Source of the DNA: Mesaphorura yosii
Lineage: Eukaryota; Arthropoda; Collembola; Poduromorpha; Tullbergiidae
Direction: 5' to 3'
Assembly: GCA_009869945.1 (NCBI GenBank)
Contig: WIXG01000044.1
Location: 62,001-126,000 of the forward strand
Length of the DNA stretch: 64,000 nucleotides
In this document: piece after piece, positions 1 through 11,514 of the stretch
Numbering within the stretch: position 1 is the first letter of the stretch
How the letters are laid out: each line of letters opens with the position of its first letter
The notes under the pieces: model-generated
What the model was told of the DNA's origin: nothing
What the model saw: the letters and a program-made list of their open reading frames with translations, nothing else
Database searches by the model: none
Translations under genes and position numbers: made by a program

Positions 1-916
1 TCGGCTTTCTCGTGATTGGATTCACCGGCAATCCATCCACGTACACCACCGTCAGATTTGAGTACTGCTTCTCGTAGTATTTGACCAGTTTTCGCGGTTG
101 ATTGTAAAAGTATCCCAGGCCCACTTTGGCAATCGAATTTTGTTCACAGCATTCGCAGCCGCAGCACGAGTAGCATCGACAGCACAGTCCAATTAGTCCT
201 TTGCAGAACCCGAGCAGGAACAGGAAGAGCAGAAAGATGATGACGACCATGACGGGATGAGCCGCGGCTGATTGGATAAGTGTGCCAGCTCCGTACTCTG
301 AATTCAACTTGTCCAGCATCCTGCCGTCGATACCAGCAGCTGCTGAATCTTGGCTGCTAAGCCGGTGGCAGCGAAGCGAGTCTTTGGCGCATGTGCACTC
401 GCAATTCAGGTAGCAAATGCACGTGTCACTCGGAGAGAGCAGAATTTGGCGCATTGCGATGATTTCACGGTCGGAATTGAGGACGACCATGGAGCACCAA
501 GTTCTTTCTACCAGTTTCGCCCGACCACGACTTCCAATCTGCACTCTGAACCTAAAGCCTTGAACCCTCTGCGCGTGGATCGTCTTGGGTTTTGAGTTGA
601 GGTGACCTCCGGCGTTGGCCGAGGCCACGAATGGCGGGCAGTCGAATATTTGCACTCGAAACGGGCCGGATGTGAAGCCCGTATTCGCCACCTCCACGAC
701 AAGCTTGCCGTGCGTGGAGCTCGAGTCCGCGATGACTGATAGTATCATTGCTCGCCAATGGCTTTCCTGAAATTTCTTTTCGATTGATCATTCAGTTAAT
801 TAATTATATGCATGTCGTAATTCATAAAGAGTACTGTTGCTTACGTCTTCAGCGGAAATCGTGCAGAAGAAGCTTGTCAGAGTTACGAGCTGCAGGACAC
901 AAAGTCTCGGGAACAT
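1..916 (-). CDS. HAP2/GCS1-like membrane protein, domain III only (3' end outside window)
   Basis: Two exons: 845-916 (24 codons from the ATG at 916) and 1-766, joined by a 78-bp intron with donor GAC|GTAAGC and acceptor ATTTCAG. Exon 1 encodes a typical signal peptide: basic start, long hydrophobic core, small residues before the cleavage site. Exon 2 is open for 255 codons to the window edge. It encodes a beta-rich ectodomain with a VVEVANTGF strand, a WCSMVVLNSD strand and then the cysteine cluster CICYLNCECTC (about residues 137-148). A transmembrane helix follows (about 194-214, VVIIFLLFLFLLGF) and then a cysteine-dense juxtamembrane stretch. This order (Ig-like domain III, CxC..CxCxC, TM, Cys-rich tail) is that of HAP2/GCS1, the class II-fold gamete fusogen. 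Full-length HAP2 also has domains I and II, with the fusion loop, before this point. Here the signal peptide joins almost directly to domain III. Upstream exons hidden in the minus strand cannot be fully excluded. Confidence 0.7.
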
Positions 917-3900
917 TTCACTTCCATTTAATATTTAATGATATTGTGGATTACTCGTCAATGCAAAATATTTTCTGCAATCGGCAATTTCTTTTGATTT
1001 ATCCTGCCAATGAAATCTATCAAAACCAACTTATTTCAACCAACGAAAACACACACTTCAGCAACCTTATTCAAGTCTTTCAATACATTCTTAAAATCCC
1101 AAAATCTTATGGGCGCTAAGTCGTGGCATAGCAACTTTTCATAAGCTCTCATGAGTCGCGAAGGAGTTGAGCAAAAATCTAGCCGTCACAGTTTCCTCAC
1201 GGTGCGGTAGCCCAGACCAATTAATTCATTGGAATTGAAAAGTTTGGCAGTTGATTTGTTAATTTTGAAATGCTATAAATTCGAGAGCATTCTCGCCCAG
1301 CATTCTTTATGCAGCGTATCGGTGATGAGCCGAAACTAACCATTAAACTACCCTTCCGGACACGTGGATTTATGACTCAACAGTGACAGTGAACGCGTAA
1401 GCGCCTCACGAAACTTGAAAGCACTCAAAGAATTGAAAGAAAGAATATTTTCAGCTCCAGTTTACCTGTCATTCTTTTAGTACAGTTCATGCTTTGCGTT
1501 CGAGCTTGGTTGACAAATGCCAAATGCCAAATGCTAATAGAAATATTCCGCTCTAAATTCATGGCATCACACCAAAGCAAAGCTGCAGTTTTGACTGACT
1601 GACAGGCGTGGCAGTGGCAGGCGAAATAGAAGTCAGCATCCGCGTTTATGCATTTGAATTGAGATGACAAAAATTCAAAACACGTTGACAAGATTTCAAA
1701 AATATTGCGTCTGTGTTCTGTGAAATAGTGAAATCTGTCAACTGTCAGATTTGCCATTTGCGCTGACATAAAATAGTCAAATGGAATTATATCAAAGGAA
1801 AAGCAGTCGCCAGCGACGGTGACTGACACATCCAAAGTGCATTGTCAGTCTGTTTAATTTCGACCCGAGCTTCGTGTATTTTCCTGGTTTCGCAGCGGTC
1901 GTTCGTTGAATCCTGTAAAAATCCCAATCTGGATTCATTCTATTCCGCTCCGCTGCAAATCAGCCGTTGCTTACCTTGTCGCTGCTGCATCGCATCTCTT
2001 ATTTTTATGGGAGTACACGCGTGCGTGCAATACAAAGGGGTTAATTTAGATGAATATCTTTCATCTTGCCAGGCAACGCGAGTCGAAATACTTGGCGAGA
2101 AAGCATCTGAGGCCCAGGCCCACGAAAGTTGGAGGATGGCAGCAGGCAAGAATCGCAAGAATGAAAGTAATGCAATAAAAGTCAGCAAAAATTTTTATTG
2201 CATGGCAATCTCCGGCCCGCCCGCGCTCGCGCCCTGTGCGTGCGTGCTTGATTTTTGCTTTTGCCCGAGTAAACACTTTGATTCCTCATCGTTTATCTCG
2301 CCAGCAATGATTCAAGTCCCATTCGGATGAGGATTCTTACTTCGACTTGTACTATTTTCTATTAAGGTGATAATATGTTTCTATTTCTTGCTCATTCGAA
2401 ATGTTCTTATCTTGATTGAATCCCGCCAACGCATTTCATTGTATTCATTCCATTGTATTGTGTTCTGTGCTTGATTGGTTCTGTCTTGCCTTTTAGCAAC
2501 GGCAGCAGAAGCAACAGCAATTTTGCGATGCGATTGCGATTTCGTCCGTCCATAAAGTGTCTGTCAGTAAAACGATTCAATAAATCTAATTTTATCAATC
2601 AAAATCAATGCTTCTATTCAGGCTGATCTGCTCCGATGAACAAGAGGAAGATTTTGGAGCAGGTGCTTGAGAGTCGAGCGAATGTGAGAAGTGGAAATGT
2701 CACCTGCGAAGGGCAAATTGAGGAGCCAAGCGAAAGGCGAACTTCGGGATTGAAAAAGTATGGAGGCGACAAGGACAAGACTTACACCGGAAATTAGATT
2801 CAACTTGTACTTGCGCTTGTACTGATTCGAAATCGGGATTTGCGAAAAGAAAGATTGAATGGAGAAATCTCTCACATCATTAAGCATGAATAAGCAGTCT
2901 TATTCAGACGATTGAGTTGTCTCGTATCGGAATTGTGAATTGACATTGGCGTGAATTTATTCCTTCCTGCCCTGCCTCGTCAACGTGAATGGTGAATGTG
3001 AATCAAAGGAGATTGCTTACGAGCAATACTACAGAGTTCTGCAGAGGGAATATAGACTCAAGATTCTCAAGACGCCAAACCTCCTGGAAAAGCACTGTGA
3101 AAGCCGCTGTCGCTAACGCTCAGTTGATGAAGTTGGATAATAAAAAGCTGGCGTGCCGGGTAAAGTTAAAGGAGCGCCACACCTGTGTTTAATGTCCACG
3201 AGAGAGCAGAAAGCGGGCGAGAAGCAAAAAGCAAAGGTGCAAGTTGTTGCAAACACGCGTTGCAGGAAGATTTAGTTATACTAACAGCTGGCTCCATGAT
3301 AATAATTTGAATGGAGAACGAAAAACTAAAACCTTGATAGGCGGGGCAAGGCGCATTGCCGCTCCTGCAATTTGTGACTTTCGGAACAAACTGCTTGAAT
3401 TTTAGCATTAGCATCATGGCAGATGACTTCTATTGTGTTCTTCGAGTGCTCGTGCTGCTCTGTCCTCATTGTCAATTGTCATCAATGTCGGGTCTCATCC
3501 GTCGGATCCGGTATTGTGTGACACACGCTTAAAATTATGCCATTCAACGGACTCGGGTATCGCGGAAATCCACATCCACAGCTTCGCTGTACTCAATTGT
3601 TAATATAATAGCAGATCAGCATTTCTATTCTCTACCTGAGTACTTTCGTTTAGCTTTATTTACGACTGATTAAATTCATGGAAGATACGAAAGTAAATCA
3701 GAACGAACGGCGAACAATGCGCTGCGCCCGCCTGGAAAATTGAAATAGGATATTGTGAAAAGGGATAAATTTCAGGCTGGTTCAAGCATCCCGTGTGCAA
3801 TGCTTTTATGGCGCAGAATAGCAGCCCAGTCATCCTCGCTGTTGTTGGTGTTGTCGCCATCGCCTATCGCATTGGTATTAAGAAGAGAAGAGAAGGTGAA

Positions 3901-4801
3901 CACTGAATCGTGAATCTAATTTGGTAGAAATGCGAAAACCTTCCTTTCACCAGGGCAGGGATTATTAAGAGAGTCATTGACGCAGCACAATTCTGCATTG
4001 TTCGAGTCACAAAACACTTATCCGGCTTCCAGTTTTCTAGGTTTCGGGATGCGGAATTGAAGATGATGCTTCGATGTCTCGGGACGATATGAGATCAGAT
4101 TCTCTTCTGGGCCTCATCGGGAAAACTGCTAAAATACTTTGATTACACGTGAATGGAGCAGTTGCTGACATGAGTAAATTCAGTATACTAAAAATGCACC
4201 AAATGCTTTTCAATCCGGATTCGGATGGGCCTGGAGACGAAAAATTCGGTCATCCGGTAGTTTACACGATAATTTCAACTCTAAGAGAATCTTGAATCGC
4301 TTGACACCATACAATGCAGCAGAAGTTCTTGAACAATACTTGCTTAAGCTATACAGATAATTAATGCCAAGGTTTTTGCAAGTTGTTTCGTTTTCTCGTA
4401 GTCGCTCACACATTCAGTTCAAGTTTATCATGCAGAGTACAGTAGTACTAATGATAATTGAATTATACGTTCTTCCATTCTGTGTAGCACATATCTGTCA
4501 GGATCAATTTCTCGTCTAACTTCAGTCTGCCTTGGCGTGGAGTGGCGAGACTGTAATGGAACTAAAACAACAAATCGGGCTGTGTCAGTCCGAACAGCTG
4601 AGCCATTCACTACGGTTGACGCGGGGAGTAGACAAGATACCACACAAGCAGTCATCATCATAATGTAATTAAGGAATCTTGTACTACTTCAAACCTCATT
4701 AACACTTACAACTGTTTACGAGTTTGCAGAATTTGTCTTTAATTTATAGTTTCAAGAGTATTGTTTTGCAGCAGTCATGCTAACGATAAGTATTGTCTTA
4801 G
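917..4801. other. Non-coding stretch, no supported gene
   Basis: AT-rich sequence with only short, unconvincing open frames on both strands. I searched the minus strand for missing HAP2 N-terminal exons. Two frames were considered (2618-2887 and 4428-4661, the latter with a hydrophobic start), but neither shows HAP2 cysteine motifs or a consistent splice path. It probably holds the upstream region of the gene at 1-916. Confidence 0.6.
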
Positions 4802-4995
4802 TTAGTCAGTCTTAACGTCTTTTAATGCCTTCAGTATGAAGTCGGCGTAGTTTCCTGCTTCCAGTCAACAATGTCCTTGTTACGCCAAACGAATGCTCCA
4901 AGAAGACCAGAGCAACGAGAGAAGCCAGAAGAGAAGAGTGGTTGGATTGATTCCAGACATGAGTTGAAATGATGATGAGGTCATTTGTCCTCTCT
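4802..4995 (-). pseudogene. Possible gene remnant, chitinase-like C-terminus
   Basis: On the minus strand an open stretch reads CSGLLGAFVWRNKDIVDW. It is followed after a frame change by EAGNYADFILKALKDV and a stop (TAA) at 4802-4804. A strand ending in a GxFVW-type motif followed by a terminal helix recalls the last barrel strand of GH18 chitinase-like proteins, but the match is by eye and weak. The two parts are in different frames, so this is either a broken relic or chance. It lies just downstream of the NLR gene's 3' end. Confidence 0.25.
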
Positions 4996-5260
4996 GTGCA
5001 TGTTCATGTGGTTAGTAAATGCGTTCAAGCACATGAGAACAGGTCAGTCTGTAAAATGAAAGGGACACACTTATCTGTTATAGAGACTGGCAAAACGAGA
5101 AAGCGACGAGAGTACAAATCGAAAGACTGAATTCGCAGTGGGGGAAAAATCAGCTGTTTACAACTACAAAGTCTTGACCCCTGTGCCCTCGCTTAGCATG
5201 TTCCCATCACAGGCCAATTTGATGCTGGTGCTACCCGTCTCGGTCACTCGGGAAGGTCCG

Positions 5261-8200
5261 TTAGAGCAAAATAGCCAAGATCACAAATATGACGATCACG
5301 ATGAGGCCACCTAAGGCGAAAGTGATTCTGCTTTCCCTCATGGAGTCCACGTTGATGTGAAGGGCCTCCAACAGCATGGCGTCTGTCCACGAAAAGCAGT
5401 TGAAGTTACCCGCGTCCCCAACTGAGGCGATGATTGAGTAGGAGTAGACGTGCGCCCTGTTGCGACTCTTCTCAATGGTCCTCTTCAGCTCGGCGATGTT
5501 GTCCTTCTGCTCGAAAGTCCTCCTAAAGTCCCTGTTGAGCCTCTGGGGACTGAGCATCTCAAGTAACCTCTTCGGACTTAGCTCGCTCAATCGGATCCTC
5601 AATTGGTTGTCGTGGGCTACGTATTTCCTCAGCTCACCCACCAACACCTGCTTCTGTCCACGTGCCGAGTCGGGAATCCACTCCACCCCCAGGAAGGCGT
5701 GACCCCTGCGAAACACCACACGACCCATAAATCCCTCGGGCCGCTTCTCTGCGACAATCACACAGCCGATGTCTTTGCTGGTGGTGCCTGGCTCAATGTT
5801 TGTGTACTCCGAGTCGCAAAGGCAACTCGTGACGTCGAAGTGGACAGCCTCATCCTGGCCTGCATGTTGAACTGGACGCATGTGCGTGAGGTCTTGCGAG
5901 TGAAGGAAGGGCGACGCCCTAATGGCTGTCAGTATGCTGACGGCGTCCTCCCTGGAAATCTTGAGTCGCTCGTGTACGAGTCCCGCCACAGCCCCCAAGT
6001 CAGTGTCTGGGATGTAGTTGAGTGATAGGTCGACGTGGATCGGGTCCTCTTCCGAGTCAAGGGCCGGGATGAGTGACTTGATGACCGTGTGGAAGTGCGA
6101 CACGCTCAGGTGGATTCTGTTGCGGTCAAGAAACAGAAACTGGACGGGCAGTCTGTGCTTGACCAGTCCAATCAGTCCGCTCTCTGTCACCTTGTTGTCC
6201 GACAGGATCAGACTGGTCAAGGAGGCGTCCTTGGGGAGCTTGAGAAACACGCGAGCAATGATTTCGTACAGGTCGCTGTCTGTGAGATGCAGCCCCCGCA
6301 TGTCCAGGTGGCGCCATTGGCTGTTTGTGTCTGTGCAGAGCTCAGTCGTGAGTTCCCCAATAAGGGCATCGATGAAGGAGTCCTGTGGTATCTCTCCTTG
6401 GGCTGCACTCTTCCTGATAGCTCTTAGGTATCGGTTATTCTCGTCCTTGTAGAACTCGCATAGGTCGCCCCCTGAGAGTGTCCGCATGTTCCTCGTGCCC
6501 TCCATCGCAAAGATAAAGCGCAGGTTCTCCTCCGCAGTGTGGAATCGAAGATGGCGCGTGTAGGGGTCAAGGGGTGGTGGCAAGCTGAGGAGCCTTCCAT
6601 TCCTGCCGTGGATGTACTTGATTGTTTCGATTGACAGGGCCTCCCCGACGCGTGTATCCCGAGGGGTGGGTACAGACTGCGGCCCCACGCTCGAAGGAGA
6701 GAAGAAGAGGCATTGATTACCCTGCTGGAATATCGCCATTGGGAGAGGGTCTAGAATAATCTTGTCAATGATGAGTTCCACCTTCAGACGGACTGAGGCT
6801 TTGGGATTGTGCTGATAAGGCCTGGATTCAGAAGAAAAGTCGGCGTGAAGGAGATTGGCGAGAGGCTGCTTGAGGAGTATGGAGCGAAGCTGCTTCGAAG
6901 TTTTTGTCAGCTCCAATGTTCCGATAGCCGCTCTTTCAGAGACGTGCTGGTGGTAGTTGGCGTTCACCAGCTTAAGCAGAGACTCCACGATTTGGGGTGA
7001 CAAAGGCACTCGCCAGGAGTCCAGCATCCAAAAGTAGAAGTACGCGATGCTGGGGTTAAAGTTCATGAAGAGTCTCTCGAGCTGCGCCATGGGTGGCCTG
7101 TTTTGAGCCAAAAGCAAACCGGCGCAGAAGCAGATAGTCTTGTCCGCCACGGGCTCGCCCATGTGTCGCAAGCTCTCTTGAAATATGTCGGCAATTCGGT
7201 CGAGGGTGGCCTCATCTCGAATCTGTGTACATCGGAGCGCCTCAACGGCTACCATTTTCAGCCTCCGACTGCACAGATCGTCCCTCGTCTCCCCCAGTAC
7301 TTCCTGAATCCTCGCCATCATGTGGTTTTCGGTGAGGAGGCGCGGGTTCAGGTTAAAGATGGGGGCGATGTGTGGAGAGTTGTGGGTGAAGAGATACGCT
7401 TGCAGGGTGCTCACGTCTTCTGCATTGACCTTTTGGTGGCTTAGGACAGCGGACACCACCTCCGCCATCTGCCCCTCCATCGTCTTCAACTTGCACACGA
7501 GGGACGACACGACAGGGGGGCTCAACTGCTTGTACTCGACCGCCTTCAGTAGAAGTCTTCTCGCTCTCCTCGACGCGTTGTCGCTCCCTTGAACTTGAGG
7601 AAGTCGTCTCTGCTCAACGTCCGTTAGAGTTTGAGGGGGCCAGCTGGTGTCTCGAAGCGCCCGAACTGCAAGGCCGTCCATCAAAGCCCTCGCGGTGACA
7701 TCGATAAAGGCTCCCCTCAATTCGTTTGTCTGGTTGAGATCAAGTTTCACGTCGACCTCACTCTGGTGAATGATGTGTGGCTCCGTGGAGTTGCACTCCA
7801 TCGTCTCGTAGTCGATCTCGAAGTCAAGAACGACGGGCGTTGTTTCGTAGGGGCCGTTGAATGCGTGATGGCCAAGGACGACGAGTGGGAGGTGTCTCCT
7901 GACCACCGCCCAAAACAGCTGCGTGTCGATTCGGTGCTCAGTTTCCAATACTTGCAGAAAAATGGCCTCGTGCTTGTCACGCTTTATTTTCTCCTGTTCG
8001 TAGAGGGCACAGTAGTGGTCAAGGAACGTGTCGGGATCAGCCAAGAGGTCCCGATCGAGTGGACTCGCCATCTTTGACCCAAATGAGTTCCAAATGGTGG
8101 CTAGTTCCTGATGCATTTGGAACCAACCCTGCAGGTGCCCAACTGCGTTCTTCTGCTCTTTGTCGGGTGCCACCATTTTGAGCACCGCCAAGTCGTAGTC

Positions 8201-11031
8201 GAGATCCGTCAGGTAGCGCTGGTGTCTGAATGGTTCTCTCACACGCCGCTTCCTGTGCTGGTCGTAAAATTCGAAGCGCATGAGTGGGAGGAGGTGCAGC
8301 AGGTAGGTGAAGTCTGCGGTCCCCTGCCAATCGCCCTTGCTGACCGTTACGTTGAACTTCCTCCGCCCTGTTGGAGACGTGGAAGTGAGGAGGTTAAGCA
8401 GTTTGTTGATGACTGACTGTGGCACCTCGTCTTTCAAGTTACCCACGAAGTAGAGGGTGGCCACTCTGAGCGCCCACGTCTCTTCAGTAGGCGGAATGTC
8501 GAGGAGTCTGTCCATGAGCGTGTCGTTGAGCAATGTGTCTGGCGAAACAGAAATGAGGAGGCGAAGCAGGAGATGACTATCATGGCCGCCCTGTGGATTT
8601 AGACATTTCTCAAATTGTGTAGGGGCGAAGAGGCGGAGCCCTTCGTTCATCTCCTTCTGTCGCTGCAGTTTGTGGAGTGTTTCCAGGTGGTATGACCTCT
8701 CATCCTCCAAAATGTATCTCAGCATTTCCTGCACTGAGAGTTGGGCCCCCGTCGCTTCCCTAGCGACCCTTTTCTGTCGCGTCCTTCCCCTGTTGTACTC
8801 GACGATGCTGCGAACACTTTCGATCGGAAGCTCCGGCCAATTGAGGCAAATGTCGATCACGGCCGTCGTGATGCTCTTGATTCCGCATTGGAATAGTCTG
8901 GCCCACGTCTCCCACAGGGATTCCCAGTTGGTGAGGTGCAGCCTCGAGTTTCTGAGGACAGACAGCCACTTCTCGACCTTCTTGGCCTCCTCCCCAGAAA
9001 AGTTTCCACGGAGTTTCCACTTCCCGTTTTGGCATCAGTCTTTGAGTAGGCCTTCAGGATGCTGCCAATCACGTCCATTACTTGCAAGGCGACTGACGCG
9101 CTGAGGTTGGCTTGCACCCTCAAGCCAGCCAACTTGGCCTTGCTGCTGCGGATCAACACCGTGTCTTTTTTTCGCAGTTGAGAGATAAGGCTGTTGAGCA
9201 CAGACTGGGGCAAGTGGCGCTGGTGGGTCAGGATCATGCGCGTGAATTGTGGCGCGTCTGCCTCCCACCACTCGTCCGGCGTGTCCAGCACTCTGTGCAG
9301 GATCGGAGCGGGCAGCTGGACACCCGAGAAAAGGGACTTACCATGTGCGCAATATTGAGCCCAGATGAACCGAAAGAGTTCGTCTAGAAGGCGCCTCTCC
9401 CTCGTGGGAGTGAGTCGCCCCAGGCATTCGTTGAGGCAGTTGAGGATGAGGTGCTGGTGGGCGAACCCTAGCTGGTCTGTGGGGTCACGCTCCAGGTGGT
9501 CAAAGAACCTCTCCAGGGTCGGAGAGTCCCCAGCCAGCAATCCCGCGACGAATGGCCAGACGATTGAATAGCGTGGGTTGTACTTGTGGGTCAGGTCAGT
9601 CTCAAACCTCCTCCTGGAGGCCTCTTCCCGGTCGGCATCTCTGAAGGATTGGGCGATGAATGAGGCTGCAAAGTACTCTTGGAAGGTGAGGTGGATGAAG
9701 ACGTACGTCTTGTCCATCTCCTCCCTTTCCTCCTCCACGGGATTAAGACACTGCAGGAAGTTTGTCCGCTTCCACTTGCTCCGGTCGTCGTGCGTGAAGT
9801 CTTCGCCCCGCATGGCATCTCTCGCGGTAAACTCAATCTCATTGCGCTGCAGGATTTGGTGTGCCACCTTGGCCATGAGGAGGGGCTCCACCCCAACCCC
9901 TTCCGTCCTCAGCAGTTTGTACACTTCAGACTTGTCTCGCTTATTTGTGTTTCTTAACTCCTCGGGGGTCATCAGGTTGCTTTTCCGCACGTATTCTAGC
10001 CAGAGGTAGTTTTCCATTTGGGAGTAGAGTGTGGTCATGGTCACCTCTTCACCCCGCCCATGGCCTGCCTCCGGATCATCTTGAGGGAGCGAGTCCCATG
10101 AGCAGGTAATGAGGATGTCGAGGAGGATGGGGACACTCGCAAGTCCAGCAACCACGCCCGCATTCGCCTGGATGAACTTGACCACGCTGGCGGATTTTTC
10201 GGCGTCGTCGCCACAGACTATGCGAATGTACTCCAGCACGTTTTCCTCAGAGAAGCCGATGGTTTCCAGCACGAGGTCAAAATGCTGAAAGTTATTGTGG
10301 AAAGTGTAGGGTCGAGAAGTCACGATGACGAATGGCTTATCCTGCCACTGCTCCAGCGCCTCCTTGATGCGGTCTTCGTGCATGACGCCCTGCACCTCGT
10401 CCCACCCGTCCAGTACGTACAGCACGCGACTCTCGTCAGTTGCATTCTGCCTTGCCAGCTCCCCACCCATTTTGAGGTCATCCCCAAAGAATCTCTGGGT
10501 GTAGATAAACTCCATCAGGGGCTCATTGGAGGGCACATTCTGCCTGAGCATTCTGAGAGGGATCCACACAACCCGGTCGAACCTGTCCCTCCACATTCCG
10601 TGCCTGGTGAAGTTGTAGACAATGTTTTGGCAGAGTGTCGTCTTCCCGATGCCCGCTCGACCAAGCAGAAGAATCCTTTTCGAGAGCTGTACTGGCTCGC
10701 CTTCGCTGTGCAAGTCACTCACCTCCAGAATTCTGTCAAAGTTACCGCCAAAGGTGTGGACGTCTTCAATGGAGCGAGGGCGGTTGAAGGTTTGACGGAG
10801 TCGCTCATACTCGCCCTTGTCAACACTTTTCCCGACCTCTTCCGCCCTGTGGGCGTGTGTAAGAACGTCGTCTGGGGTAGTTGCGTGGTTGACGACGCTG
10901 AGGTTGATGAAGCAGTGCTTCATCGGCAGGAGCTGGTCTGGAATGACACGATGGATGTGCTCGCATAATGGGGCGTAAGTCACCTCCATCCGGGCTGAAA
11001 TCGATGGAAGCGCCTCCATTCCAATTTCCAT
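5261..11031 (-). CDS. Large NACHT-LRR (NLR) protein with permuted papain-like C-terminal domain and tail anchor; one frame break
   Basis: Intronless apart from one frame break, about 1,920 residues. ATG at 11031 is the first credible start; the longer frame upstream begins with GTG. Order: short helical N-terminus; NACHT ATPase with Walker A GRAGIGKTT (about 124-132) and Walker B VLYVLDGWDE (about 203-212); the NLR motif FIHLTFQEYFAASF; a long alpha-helical repeat region with recurring LP..V...L units; a few ribonuclease-inhibitor-type LRRs (LDMRGLHLTD, LILSDNKVTESG, VDLSLNYIPD). The C-terminal domain has RGHAFLGVEWIP and, about 100 residues later, NFNCFSWTDAMLLEAL; this His-then-Cys-helix order recalls permuted papain-like folds such as NlpC/P60 and PPPDE. 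The last about 20 residues are purely hydrophobic, a likely tail anchor. Frame 1 (11031 to about 9000) and frame 2 (about 9000 to 5261) overlap over 8857-9034. One extra T in the T4 run at 8998-9001 would join them. NLRs are ATP-switch sensors of innate immunity; the ligand here is unknown. Confidence 0.85.
8857..9034 (-). other. Frame break inside the NLR gene
   Basis: The NACHT frame stays open to its TGA at 8857-8859. The LRR frame is open from just after a TGA at 9035-9037. The switch must therefore lie in this 178-bp overlap and is a -1 (or +2) shift. The best join by protein sense is at the run TTTTCTGGGG (minus strand), giving ETF followed by SGEEAKKVEKWL. I found no canonical X XXY YYZ slippery heptamer in the NACHT frame and no plausible intron. 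An assembly or sequencing indel, or a recent inactivating mutation, is more likely than programmed frameshifting. Confidence 0.8.
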
Positions 11032-11514
11032 TGCAGCTCCTTCAGCACTTGACACAGTCGCAAGACAATAGGCAAGACGGTAGTGAATTGAAGAGAATTG
11101 CAAAAAGTGTGCAAAAATGTGAAACCGCGCTTTATGTCTCAAGCACGAATGAAATACAGCCACTCGCTACAATACAAAGTTGAGCACAGAGCATTCAGGG
11201 TGTGATAAGAGGTGAGGTACAACTCAATCCACCCGCACGTGTTAATTGCCTTGACTGACTGACTGTGTAACCTAACTGAGTATGCATCTCTTATACTAAT
11301 CTCTCTCCGCACTCCACTGGAGTTGTATCAACATCATCTTCGTAATAACAAGTTTCCGGCAAGAGTGCGAGTGAATCACCGGACGACTTTCGCACAACTA
11401 CAAAACTGCACAGTTTCGCAACATGTTTAGTCTCGAGCACGAATTTAATTTTGAAATTCTTCTATACGCAGTCATTTGGCATTTGAGTCGTTGCAAAAGT
11501 GCCCAGTCATTCCA
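11032..11514. promoter_or_regulatory. Shared upstream region of the divergent NLR / papain-like gene pair
   Basis: 483 bp separate the NLR start codon (minus) from the partner's start codon (plus), so both promoters must lie here or overlap the 5' ends. The sequence is AT-richer than either gene. No clear TATA box with a correctly spaced initiator was found for either direction, so the call rests on gene arrangement. Divergent arrangement allows co-expression. Confidence 0.55.

Noticed and set aside
2618..2887. 89-codon minus-strand frame with a GTGTAAGT-like donor
   Set aside because: No recognisable domain and no acceptor or partner exon; probably chance.
4428..4661. 77-codon minus-strand frame with a hydrophobic start, tried as the true HAP2 N-terminus
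   Set aside because: It has no HAP2 cysteine motifs and no splice path toward 766. The exon at 845-916 gives a better signal peptide with a clean junction.
8985..9015. Programmed -1 ribosomal frameshift
   Set aside because: No X XXY YYZ heptamer in the correct phase was found in the overlap; an indel is more likely.
10282..10968. 228-codon plus-strand open frame
   Set aside because: It lies antisense to the NACHT domain. The minus-strand frame carries Walker A/B motifs, so this is a shadow frame in GC-rich coding DNA. The same applies to the other plus-strand frames between 5.4 and 11.1 kb.
5261..11031. Reading the NLR locus as two adjacent genes
   Set aside because: The downstream frame has no ATG or promoter near its start (GTG at 8860), and its open frame begins upstream inside the NACHT frame. 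One broken gene is simpler.
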